From Nonomuraea jabiensis (lineage in GTDB: Bacteria > Actinomycetota > Actinomycetes > Streptosporangiales > Streptosporangiaceae): a DNA stretch of 64,000 bases. Below, in pieces: positions 7,409 through 15,287 of the stretch. The notes under the pieces were generated by a model. That model had not been told where the DNA came from, made no database searches, and saw only the letters and a program-made list of their open reading frames with translations. Positions within the stretch are counted from its first letter, which is position 1. Each line of letters opens with the position of its first letter. The translations under genes and the position numbers were made by a program. The DNA lies in assembly GCF_014204795.1 (NCBI RefSeq), contig NZ_JACHMB010000001.1:6336501-6400500 (forward strand). The letters run 5' to 3'.

Positions 7409-8931
7409 CCGCGCTCGAACTCGTCGAACTCGCGCTCGACGACGGCTCCTTCCGCAGCTGGGACCGGCCGCTCGGGCCGGTGGCGGACGCCGACGTGACC
7501 GCCGCCAGGCAGCGCACGGGCCTGGACGAGGCGGTGATCACGGGGGAGGGGCTGCTGCACGGCCGCCGGGTGGCGGTCGTCGCCTGCGAGTTCGGCTTCC
7601 TCGCCGGATCCATCGGGGTCGCCGCCGCCGAACGCCTGGTCTCGGCCGTGGAGCGGGCGACCGCCGAGCGGCTGCCGCTGCTCGCCGCGCCCGCCTCGGG
7701 CGGCACGAGGATGCAGGAGGGCACGGTGGCGTTCCTGCAGATGGTGAAGATCTCGGCGGCGGTCACCCAGCACAAGGCGGCGGGCCTGCCGTACCTGGTC
7801 TACCTGCGCAACCCCACGCTCGGCGGGGTGCTGGCCTCGTGGGGCTCGCTCGGGCACGTCACGGCCGCCGAACCCGGCGCGATGATCGGCTTTCTCGGTC
7901 CGCGCGTCTACCGGTCCCTGTACGGGGAGCCGTTCCCGGAGGGCGTCCAGGTCGCCGAGAACCTGTACCGGCACGGCCTGATCGACGCCGTGCTGCCGCC
8001 GCAGGCGCTGGCCGGCATCGCCGACCGCGCGCTGCGCATCCTGCTCGCTCCACCGGCGGAGCCGCCAGTGGAACTGCCCGTGGGTGGCACGCCGCTGCGG
8101 GAGCCACTGCCAGAGCCCCTGTCGGAGCCGCTGCCGGACGTGCCCGCGTGGGAGTCGATCACCCGCTCCAGGCGCGCCGACCGGCCCGGCGTCCGCCAGT
8201 TGCTGCGCTACGCCGCCTCGGACGTCCTGCCGCTGAACGGGACCGGCGAGGGAGAGCAGGACCCGGGGCTGTACCTGGCGCTGGCCCGCTTCGGCGGCGT
8301 CTCGTGCGTGCTGCTCGGCCAGGACCGCCGCACCCAGACCGACGTGGGGCCGATGGGCCCGGCGGCCCTGCGCGCGGCCCGGCGCGGCTTCCGCCTGGCG
8401 CACGAGCTGAACCTGCCGCTCGTGACCGTCATCGACACCCCCGGCGCGGCGCTCAGCCCCGAGGCGGAGGAGGGCGGGCTGGCGGGCGAGATCGCCCGGT
8501 GCCTGTCCGAGCTCGTCACCCTTGAGGCGCCGACGCTGTCGATCCTGCTCGGCCAGGGCTGCGGCGGCGGCGCGCTCGCGCTGATCCCGTGCGACCGGGT
8601 GCTCGTCGCCCAGCACGGCTGGCTGTCACCGCTGCCGCCCGAAGGCGCCAGCGCCATCGTGCACCGCGACGTCGAGCACGCCCCGGAGCTGGCGGCCGCC
8701 CAGGGTGTGCGCTCCGCCGACCTGGTCGCCGACGGCATCGCCGACCGGGTCGTCCCCGAGCACCCGGACGCGGCCGACGAGCCGGAGGCGTTCTGCCGCC
8801 GTGTCGGGCGCGAGCTGGAGCGGGAGCTCGCCGCGATGCTGCACCGCCGCCGCCCCGACCTGCTCACCGAACGGCTCCGGCGCTACCGCGCCCTCGGCAC
8901 CACCCGCGATCGGGCCCAGGCGGTCGGCTAG
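7393..8931 (+). CDS. Fused acyl-CoA carboxyltransferase (beta and alpha halves), possible malonyl-CoA decarboxylase
   Basis: A 512-residue protein with two crotonase-like carboxyltransferase halves. The first (residues 20-215) has PASGGTRMQEGTVAFLQM, like AccD without its zinc finger; the second (260-500) has TVIDTPGAALSPEAEEGG and LGQGCGGGALAL, like AccA. No biotin carboxylase or biotin carrier gene is near. In a malonate-uptake operon a stand-alone CT pair could act in reverse and decarboxylate malonyl-CoA, as MdcD/MdcE do on malonyl-ACP; this is inference. GGAGGAG lies 8 nt before the ATG at 7393; a second ATG at 7405 would give an ATGA overlap. A Pro/Glu-rich linker (SEPLPDVPAW region) joins the halves. 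Confidence 0.8.
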   Translation: MAGRMTALELVELALDDGSFRSWDRPLGPVADADVTAARQRTGLDEAVITGEGLLHGRRVAVVACEFGFLAGSIGVAAAERLVSAVERATAERLPLLAAPASGGTRMQEGTVAFLQMVKISAAVTQHKAAGLPYLVYLRNPTLGGVLASWGSLGHVTAAEPGAMIGFLGPRVYRSLYGEPFPEGVQVAENLYRHGLIDAVLPPQALAGIADRALRILLAPPAEPPVELPVGGTPLREPLPEPLSEPLPDVPAWESITRSRRADRPGVRQLLRYAASDVLPLNGTGEGEQDPGLYLALARFGGVSCVLLGQDRRTQTDVGPMGPAALRAARRGFRLAHELNLPLVTVIDTPGAALSPEAEEGGLAGEIARCLSELVTLEAPTLSILLGQGCGGGALALIPCDRVLVAQHGWLSPLPPEGASAIVHRDVEHAPELAAAQGVRSADLVADGIADRVVPEHPDAADEPEAFCRRVGRELERELAAMLHRRRPDLLTERLRRYRALGTTRDRAQAVG

Positions 8932-8998
8932 AAGCCCCGCCCGCCCACCGAGGCACCTCCAGGCAGCGGCCGCTCAGGCGTCCCCGCGGAGCGCCCGT

Positions 8999-9418
8999 TC
9001 AGGCGTCTCTGCGTAGTGCCCATTCGACGCCCGGACAGCGGTCCATGACGACGTCGAGGCCGGCGCTCAGGGCGCGTTCGGCGGCCGCCTCGTCGATCAC
9101 GCCGAGCGGGAGCCAGATCGCCTTGGCCCCTGCCGCGATCGCCTCGTCCACCGACTCCCCCGCCAGCTCGGCCCGCCGGTACACGGCGACGACGTCCAGC
9201 GGGTCCGGCACCTCGGCCAGCGACGCGTACCCGGGCTCGCCCAGCACGGTCTCGGCGGCCGGATGGACGGGAATGATCCGTTTGCCGCGTGCCTGGAGCA
9301 GCCGGGCCTGGTCGTAGGCCGTGCGCTCCGGGTTGTCGCTCAGGCCCACGAAGGCCCAGTGCCGCGCCTCGTGAAGCAGGCGCTTGATGACGTCGCCGTC
9401 AGCGAAGCGGTGTCCCAT
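8999..9418 (-). CDS. CoA-binding domain protein (YccU-like)
   Basis: A 139-residue single-domain Rossmann protein of the CoA-binding family. WAFVGLSDNPERTAYDQARLLQARGKRIIPVHP and WLPLGVIDEAAAERALSAGLDVVMDRCPGVEW match the family's nucleotide loop and its C-terminal RCP motif. Such proteins bind CoA or acyl-CoA; a cellular role is not established. I chose the ATG at 9418 because it gives the usual 15-residue lead-in; an in-frame ATG at 9463 is possible. It stands alone, convergent with the malonate-type operon, whose product chemistry is also CoA-based. Confidence 0.85.
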   Translation of the reverse strand: MGHRFADGDVIKRLLHEARHWAFVGLSDNPERTAYDQARLLQARGKRIIPVHPAAETVLGEPGYASLAEVPDPLDVVAVYRRAELAGESVDEAIAAGAKAIWLPLGVIDEAAAERALSAGLDVVMDRCPGVEWALRRDA

Positions 9419-9559
9419 GCTCGGCACCAACACGGCGCGCCCGCCGGAACTTCCCGCATTCATCTTCCGCTCAGCGGTTGCGGTGCTTTCACCGCCGCAT
9501 ATGGTCCGGGGCGGCGTAGAGCTCTTGTGACCGGCCTTACTGCCCCACAGAGGTGGAGC

Positions 9560-9747
9560 ATGAGAACTTCTCTCGTTGTCGTCGCGCTGGTCGAGCGCCT
9601 TCGGCGACCCGCAGTGGCTGCGGATCGGCTCCGGCGGCACCGCCGCCATCAGCCCGCTTCGCCCCGTTCCTGTGCGGCAGCCCGCGGGACGCCGACCGGA
9701 ACAACACTTCACTGGTGACCCAGTGGACGGACACCTGCCCGTTCTGA
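9560..9747 (+). pseudogene. Possible decayed secreted-protein gene
   Basis: This 377-bp gap has no intact gene. A good start (AGGTGGAG before ATG at 9560) reads MRTSLVVVALV, like the beginning of a signal peptide. A second frame then gives FGDPQWLRIGSGG and a third gives RFAPFLCGSPRDADRNN followed by TQWTDTCPF and stop. Three protein-like segments in three frames look like a gene broken by two frameshifts or an internal deletion. The family is not recognised. It could also be chance in GC-rich DNA. Confidence 0.3.
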
Positions 9748-9795
9748 GCGGCGCGACCGGGCGCGGCTCCCAGGAGGGGCCGTGCCCGGCCCGGG

Positions 9796-11184
9796 CTAAT
9801 TGAGCGCCGAGTGGCGCCGGCCGTAGGCGAAGTAGATGATCAGCCCGATCAGGAACCAGACGGCGAAGCGCAGCCACGTCACCGGATTCAGGAACGTGAT
9901 CAGCCAGATCGAGAAGAGCGCCCCGATGCCCGGCACCACCGGCATCCCCGGCATGCGGAACTGGCGCGGCAGGTCGGGCTGCCGGTAGCGCAGCACGATC
10001 ACCGCCACGCACACGACCACGAACGCCAGCAGGATCCCGATGTTCGTCAGCTCGGCCGCCTCCCGGATGGGCAGGAACCCGGCGATCAACGCCGACGCGA
10101 CGCCCACGATCCAGGTGACCCGCGTGGGCACCCGGCGCACCGGATGCAGCTTGGCGAACCAGATTGGCAGCAGCCCGTCCCGGCTCATCGAGAACCAGAC
10201 CCGGGTGACGCCGAGCATGAACGTGAACATGACCGTGAGGATGCCCACCACGGCCCCGGCCGCGATCAGGGACGCGAGCCCGGGCAGCCCGACGGAGGCG
10301 AACGCCGAGGAGAAGCCGCTCTCGGGATCGATCTCCCGGTAGTTCTGCATGCCGGTGAGCACGAGCGTGGCCAGCACGTACAGGACCATGGAGATGGCCA
10401 GCGAGTAGATGATCGCCTTCGGCATGTGCCGCCGCGCGTCCCGCGACTCCTCGGCGGCGGTGCTCATCGCGTCGTAGCCGAACACCGCGAAGAACACGGT
10501 GGCGGCGCCGGTGATCGCTCCGCTGACCCCGAACGGGAAGAACGGGGTGTAGTTGTACGGGTTGATGTAGAAGAACCCGACCACGATCACCAGCAGCACG
10601 ACGCCGACCTTGATGGCCACCACGGACGTCTCGAACCTGGCCGCGGCGCGGATCCCGAGGTTCAGCAGGAAGGCGATGAACAGGCACAGGATCGCCGCGA
10701 ACAGGTCCACCACGTGCCCCGCGCCGGTGCCGGGCGCGCCGAGCATCCACGCGGGCAGCGTGAAGCCGAGCTGCTGCACGAGGAAGCCGAAGTAGCCGGA
10801 GATGCCGATGGCCACGACCGCGACGATGGCGGTGTACTCCAGCAGCAGGTCCCAGCCGATGCACCAGCCGACGATCTCCCCGAGGACCGCGTACCCGTAG
10901 GTGTAGGCGGACCCGGCCTTCGGGATCAGGCCCGCGAACTCGGCGTAGGAGAACGCGGCGGCGGCGCTGGCGATCCCCGCGATGATGAACGAGACGAGCA
11001 CGGCCGGCCCCGCGGTCTGGTTGGCGACCGCGCCCGCCAGGGCGAAGATGCCCGCGCCGATGATGCCGCCCACCCCGATGGCGGTGAGCTGCCACAAGCC
11101 GAGCGACCTGGCCAGCTCGCCCTCGTGCTCGGTGGCGATGAGCTCCACCGGCTTGCGTCTGAAGACGCCTCCTGAAGTGACCAT
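9796..11184 (-). CDS. APC-family amino-acid permease
   Basis: A 462-residue permease with twelve predicted membrane spans. The first-span motif GVGGIIGAGIFALAGAVANQTAGPAVLVSF is the substrate and ion site signature of the APC superfamily, and FAVFGYDAMSTAAEE is the TM6 signature of the cationic amino-acid (CAT/YfnA-like) subgroup. It would import an amino acid. I chose ATG at 11184; a longer reading would begin in poorly supported sequence overlapping the NACHT gene end. It lies 16 bp after the NACHT gene in the same direction, so co-transcription is possible but functional linkage is not evident. Confidence 0.9.
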   Translation of the reverse strand: MVTSGGVFRRKPVELIATEHEGELARSLGLWQLTAIGVGGIIGAGIFALAGAVANQTAGPAVLVSFIIAGIASAAAAFSYAEFAGLIPKAGSAYTYGYAVLGEIVGWCIGWDLLLEYTAIVAVVAIGISGYFGFLVQQLGFTLPAWMLGAPGTGAGHVVDLFAAILCLFIAFLLNLGIRAAARFETSVVAIKVGVVLLVIVVGFFYINPYNYTPFFPFGVSGAITGAATVFFAVFGYDAMSTAAEESRDARRHMPKAIIYSLAISMVLYVLATLVLTGMQNYREIDPESGFSSAFASVGLPGLASLIAAGAVVGILTVMFTFMLGVTRVWFSMSRDGLLPIWFAKLHPVRRVPTRVTWIVGVASALIAGFLPIREAAELTNIGILLAFVVVCVAVIVLRYRQPDLPRQFRMPGMPVVPGIGALFSIWLITFLNPVTWLRFAVWFLIGLIIYFAYGRRHSALN

Positions 11185-11200
11185 GACGCCCCCGATGCGG

Positions 11201-13375
11201 CTATGTGCGTCCGTCCTGCCCGCCAGGGCCGTCCCCATGCGAGGCAGCCCTGACGGGCGGGGTCGCGGGCGCCACGTGCCGCCCGTTCGCGAGGTGCTGC
11301 TGCAGTTCGATGTGCCGGAACTGGTAGTACGGCCCTTCCGTGCGCAGCAGGCCCAGCCGGTGGGCGTCGTCCAGGAAGTCCATGGCCCGCAGCGGCAGGC
11401 TTCCCCGGCTGGCCAGGCGGGGGACCGTCAGCTTGTAGGCCAGCCAGGCGTGGTGGCGGCCGAGGACGAGCCCGAACAGCAGCCCCAGCACCAGGCCGAC
11501 CATAATCGCCATGCCCGTGGGGAGCCTTGAATACAGCAGGACGCCGGCGGTCGCGAACCCGACGACGAGTCCGCCGATGATCCGGATGGCGGTCAGGTTT
11601 CTGTCGGCCTGCCAGGTGGAGCGCGGGGATCGCGCTGTCAGATCAACGGTGGGGCTCTCGACCCAGCGGATCAGGCTGAGCAGGGCGACGAACCCGATGA
11701 AGGACAGCAGACCGATCTGCACCGAGGACCTCGCGGCGAATTCTGGCGTCCTGCTCGCGTAGGGCATGAGCCACCCGATGACGGCCCCCAGAGCTCCGAC
11801 GATCAGCCCGTCCTGAAGGGCGGGGAGGAGTTCGGCGAGCCTGCCGCGGAGGTGGAAGTCGGCGTGTCCCGGCGACTCGGTGAACCAGGAACCGATCAGA
11901 ATCTCGGACACGAGAGCGGAGAACAGCCCGATCATCGCGCCGAGGTAAGGCTCCCCTGTCAGCAGTGCGAAGGCCAGCCAGACCATGCCCCCGACCACGA
12001 TGGCGGCCCCGATCCGGACCGTGCGGCTGGAGGTGAAGCGGGCCAGATGCCACCACGCCATGTCGCGCGTGTCCTCCTGGTTGCGCGCGAGCTGGCGGGA
12101 CAGGTACCTGAGCCAGCGGTCGACCTGCTCCGGGGTCCACGTGTGTTGCGGCCGGAACGGCTGCGGCGGGCCGCCGGCGGGCGTCCGCGTGCTCACCAGG
12201 GCGGGGATGAGCTGGTCGCACAGATGGTCGTGCAATTCGGCCGCGCTGCCGCGCCCCAGCTCCAGCAGCGGCGTCGGATCCACCCGCGGCGCGATGTATG
12301 TGGCACGGACCAGCCAGAGCCCCAGAGACGTCGAGGCGATCTCGGACATGGCGGGAACGGTGCCCTTGCGCAGCTCCGTCAGGACCTGGCGCCAGACAGG
12401 GTGGGGCACGGGAGGCAGGCACGCCTCCAGGTAGCCGGCCGCCGCAGCGGGGGACATGGGCTGGGGCTCGATGACCGCCGCTGCCGTGAGGGCGTCGCCG
12501 ATCTCCTCGACGGACTCGGCGAACTGCTCCGTACGGCAGGTGAGAATCAGCTGGTCGGTCTCGTACAGTGACCGGTTCAGTGCGTTCAGCATGTCGGCGC
12601 GGGCGGTGTCGGGCAGCTCGTCCAGCCCGTCGATGACGGGCAGCACCTCGCCACGGGTCACGAGCGTCTCCGGGATGTCCGTGCCGAGGGCTTCCGCGCG
12701 CAACGCGGGGTAGTCCGTTGCCAGGCTCGAGGCCAGCCAGTCCTGCAGCCGCCGATATACGCGGTCGTCCCAGCGAGCGGCGGATACCAGCACCGGGACG
12801 GGCTCATCCGGCTCTCGCGTACGCAGCAGTTCGAGCAGGAGTTGCACGGCCAGAGTCGTCTTCCCGGTGCCGGGACCGCCCAGGATGACCAGTCGGCGGC
12901 AGCGCAGGGCGCGAAATTTACGCGCCATGTCGGCGATGTGCACGTCCAGGCCGGGGAAGGCCACGGTGCCCTTGGCGATGATCTCGGGACGGTCGGCGAG
13001 TTCGCGATGCCCGGTCGAGTGCCAGGGCAGCGGCATGGGCTCGGGGTCGCATAGCGAGCGCACGACCGTCTCGTCTCGCCACTGCTGGGTCACCAGTCCG
13101 GCGAGGACGTCCTTCGCGGTGGCGATGGTGGCGGACGTGGGCGCGGACACGACCGTGCCATGCTTGCGCCACCAGGACAGGAACTGCACCAGGCCGTTGC
13201 CCAGCCCTATGACGGCCGTCACGGCCGCCACGATCTGCGCGATTCCGGTTGGTATCCCCCACTCCTTCGGGAATTTGCCGACCACGGCCAGGATCACGGT
13301 GGCCAGAACCAAGAGGAGAACACCTATCACTACTGACGTCTTGGCCTGGCGATTCTGCCAATATCGTGCGGACAT
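11201..13375 (-). CDS. Membrane-anchored NACHT-type NTPase
   Basis: A 724-residue protein. Two hydrophobic segments near residues 13-65 anchor it; a NACHT-type P-loop NTPase follows with Walker A LVILGGPGTGKTT (about 160-172) and Walker B LPVIDGLDELP (about 243-253), whose DGLDE pattern is typical of NACHT rather than AAA+. The C-terminal third (from about residue 455) has several more hydrophobic segments (IGAAIVVGGMVWLAFALL, IGLLSFIGFVALLSLI, VGLVLGLLFGLVLG). NACHT proteins are signal-transduction NTPases, some of them antiphage; this membrane type is common in actinomycetes and its role is unknown. It follows the YcaO gene by 83 bp in the same direction. Confidence 0.82.
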   Translation of the reverse strand: MSARYWQNRQAKTSVVIGVLLLVLATVILAVVGKFPKEWGIPTGIAQIVAAVTAVIGLGNGLVQFLSWWRKHGTVVSAPTSATIATAKDVLAGLVTQQWRDETVVRSLCDPEPMPLPWHSTGHRELADRPEIIAKGTVAFPGLDVHIADMARKFRALRCRRLVILGGPGTGKTTLAVQLLLELLRTREPDEPVPVLVSAARWDDRVYRRLQDWLASSLATDYPALRAEALGTDIPETLVTRGEVLPVIDGLDELPDTARADMLNALNRSLYETDQLILTCRTEQFAESVEEIGDALTAAAVIEPQPMSPAAAAGYLEACLPPVPHPVWRQVLTELRKGTVPAMSEIASTSLGLWLVRATYIAPRVDPTPLLELGRGSAAELHDHLCDQLIPALVSTRTPAGGPPQPFRPQHTWTPEQVDRWLRYLSRQLARNQEDTRDMAWWHLARFTSSRTVRIGAAIVVGGMVWLAFALLTGEPYLGAMIGLFSALVSEILIGSWFTESPGHADFHLRGRLAELLPALQDGLIVGALGAVIGWLMPYASRTPEFAARSSVQIGLLSFIGFVALLSLIRWVESPTVDLTARSPRSTWQADRNLTAIRIIGGLVVGFATAGVLLYSRLPTGMAIMVGLVLGLLFGLVLGRHHAWLAYKLTVPRLASRGSLPLRAMDFLDDAHRLGLLRTEGPYYQFRHIELQQHLANGRHVAPATPPVRAASHGDGPGGQDGRT

Positions 13376-13458
13376 ATAACCAGTATGTGCAGATTTGATG
13401 GCATAAAGAGGATGATCATTCTCTACGGAAGGTCGATAAAACGGAAAAACCTGTCACC

Positions 13459-14817
13459 TCATTGATGGGGCTGCCAATTGGGCGGCATTGATTCGGAAAC
13501 TCTGCCGGTCGCGGCGGCCAGCCCCCGTCGGCCGGGCAGGACGAGGTTGCCGTCGATGATCAGCATGAACCGCTCCAGGTCCGGCACGATCACGTGCACG
13601 GCGGTGACCCCGCAGGGGAGGACGCGCACCATGCGGTGGTAGGCCGGGTGGCCCCGCGCGGCCAGCATCGCCGTCACTTCCCGCAACTGGCTGCCGGGGG
13701 GCCCGGCAGCCGCGGCGGCCCGCGGGAAGGGGACCATATGCGCCTCGCGCAGGGCGCCGGTGAGGTCGAACCGCCCGCACGCCAGCAGCGCCGGGTGCGC
13801 CGCCAGCCCTGTCAGATCGCCGCGTACGGCGGCACCGGAGTGCGGCAGGCTCTCGCCGAGCGTGGTCTGGACGAGCTCAGTGAGGGCGCGCCAGACGGCA
13901 TAGGCCGGGTCCAGCGAGGTCCCGCCGCCGCGCCGGTGCGGATGCCGGGAGGTCGGAGCCGTGTACGCCAGCATCGTCGGCACGTCGAGGTCACTGGTGA
14001 TGTCCAGCAGGTGCACCGTTGACTCGGTCAGCTCTTCCGCCGTCGCGTACGCCCGCGCGAGGCCGTGCGGAAGCGTCCGCGGGTCGATCAGCCTGGGCCG
14101 GAAGCCGTCCCCGCCCAGGAAAGCCCTTATCAGGAGCAGGGACAGAGCATCCCGTTCGATCGCCTCGTTGACGGCGTGCAGCAGCGCCTCGGCAGCGGTG
14201 ACGCCGACGGCCGAGCCGCTGTTGCAGCTGTAGCGCATCAGGTGGGCGTAGTCGCAGTCGTCCCCGGCCAGCTCACGCAGCGGGGCGGCACCGATCTCGA
14301 CGTACCAGGGAGCAGACAGGAACAGCGGCACTAGTGCCTCGGTGTGGGTACGGGGAAGGGCCGGGCCGCCGAGCGGGTGGTAGCGCATGCAAGCCATCCG
14401 CCCACCGGGCGTCCCGGTCAGCAGCAACGCACAAGCGTCCCCTTGCAGGGGTCCCGTGGCGAGCGCGGCAGGCGGAACGGACCGCACGGCGGTGGGGTCG
14501 AAGCCGGCGGGGCCGGTGAGGTAATGCTCCACGGCCTCGAACAGCGCGCCCACGCGTGCCTCGTCTGGGCGTCCTTTGCCCATCCCGCACGCGACCGGTG
14601 AGACGTCCCCCTCGCCGCCGAACAGGCGGCACCGCCAGGCGGTCGGGTCGCGGCCGTCGCCCGCGTCCACGAGCTCCGCCCGCAGGCCGAGCGCGGTCAG
14701 TGCTGCGGAAACCCGCCTTCCGGCCTCGTCCACCGGCACCGCCCGTTCCGTCTCGCAGAATGGCCGCCCCGCCCGCCGCGAGGATTCCGGAAATTGATGC
14801 GATCTACTGTCTGCCAT
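13459..14817 (-). CDS. Stand-alone YcaO-domain enzyme (RiPP maturation candidate)
   Basis: A 452-residue YcaO protein. The ATP-binding signature is visible: GKGRPDEARVGALFEAVEHY in the N-terminal part and EALLHAVNEAIERDALSL later. YcaO enzymes use ATP to activate a peptide backbone amide, making azolines, thioamides or amidines. It ends in PPNWQPHQ, not the Pro-x-Pro-x-Pro tail of azoline-forming enzymes that work with an E1-like partner, and no E1-like, dehydrogenase or TfuA gene is near. The start ATG at 14817 lies inside the preceding 41-codon peptide gene, so the two are coupled. Could also be a non-RiPP YcaO. Confidence 0.85.
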   Translation of the reverse strand: MADSRSHQFPESSRRAGRPFCETERAVPVDEAGRRVSAALTALGLRAELVDAGDGRDPTAWRCRLFGGEGDVSPVACGMGKGRPDEARVGALFEAVEHYLTGPAGFDPTAVRSVPPAALATGPLQGDACALLLTGTPGGRMACMRYHPLGGPALPRTHTEALVPLFLSAPWYVEIGAAPLRELAGDDCDYAHLMRYSCNSGSAVGVTAAEALLHAVNEAIERDALSLLLIRAFLGGDGFRPRLIDPRTLPHGLARAYATAEELTESTVHLLDITSDLDVPTMLAYTAPTSRHPHRRGGGTSLDPAYAVWRALTELVQTTLGESLPHSGAAVRGDLTGLAAHPALLACGRFDLTGALREAHMVPFPRAAAAAGPPGSQLREVTAMLAARGHPAYHRMVRVLPCGVTAVHVIVPDLERFMLIIDGNLVLPGRRGLAAATGRVSESMPPNWQPHQ

Positions 14818-14929
14818 CGCCGGTTGTGGCGGTCAGCAGTTCACGCAGCCGGTCAAGTTCGGCCTGGGTCAAGTGCTGGGTCTCGCGATCCAGCGACTCG
14901 ACCGCGCCAAAGTCCGCGCCTCCTCCCAT
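14804..14929 (-). CDS. 41-residue peptide overlapping the YcaO start; candidate RiPP precursor
   Basis: A short gene with a strong ribosome-binding stretch (AAGGAAGGGGGAAG ending 4 nt before ATG) and a -10-like TACAAT on the minus strand at 14955-14960. The product begins MGGGADFGAVESLDRE, has an amphipathic helix-like middle (LTQAELDRLRELL) and ends TATTGDGRQ. An acidic helical leader followed by a small-residue, Thr/Gly-rich tail is the usual layout of a precursor peptide. It lacks Cys and has few Ser/Thr, so azole formation is unlikely; amidine or thioamide chemistry would need no side chain. Its stop lies 14 bp inside the YcaO gene. Identity as a precursor is inferred from position and layout. 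Confidence 0.6.
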   Translation of the reverse strand: MGGGADFGAVESLDRETQHLTQAELDRLRELLTATTGDGRQ

Positions 14930-15287
14930 GAGCTTCCCCCTTCCTTCACTCTTAATTGTAGCTCCACCTCTGCAAAGCCCTAGAAAGGCTATTTATGGAC
15001 TTATTTGCATATCGGGGCAGGACGTCGGTTCGCCCTGTGTTCATCCGGAGTTCCAAGATCGTCACTCTGAGTGAGATGTGGGTCGTTACGGTCACGAACC
15101 GTGTGCTGACAAAGAGTCAACCCGCCATTCGTGATGTTTCTTCGCATCTGTACCTTGAAGTACCCCTGCCCCATCGGCATAGTGGACGCACCACAGGCGT
15201 GCCAGTCGTGGCGGACATTCTCGGGGTAGTGCCGGTTCGCGACTGCCCGGCGGCGCATCATCCGGTGCGCGGAATTGGACATGATGG
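14930..15287. other. Intergenic region between divergent peptide/YcaO and conservon genes
   Basis: A 358-bp stretch with no supported gene. It has an AT-rich patch at about 14940-15010, unusual here, containing the -10-like TACAAT (14955-14960, minus strand) for the peptide/YcaO unit. The conservon promoter must lie in its right half, but I see no convincing -35/-10 pair. A 93-codon minus-strand reading frame at 15001-15282 lacks family features and codon bias and is not called. Confidence 0.5.

Noticed and set aside
13459..14817. Assignment as a thiazole/oxazole (TOMM) cyclodehydratase
   Set aside because: The PxPxP tail, an E1-like partner, a dehydrogenase and Cys/Ser-rich precursor are all missing.
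15001..15282. 93-codon minus-strand frame between the peptide/YcaO unit and cvnA
   Set aside because: No recognisable fold, no clear SD, and codon use unlike neighbours; treated as intergenic.
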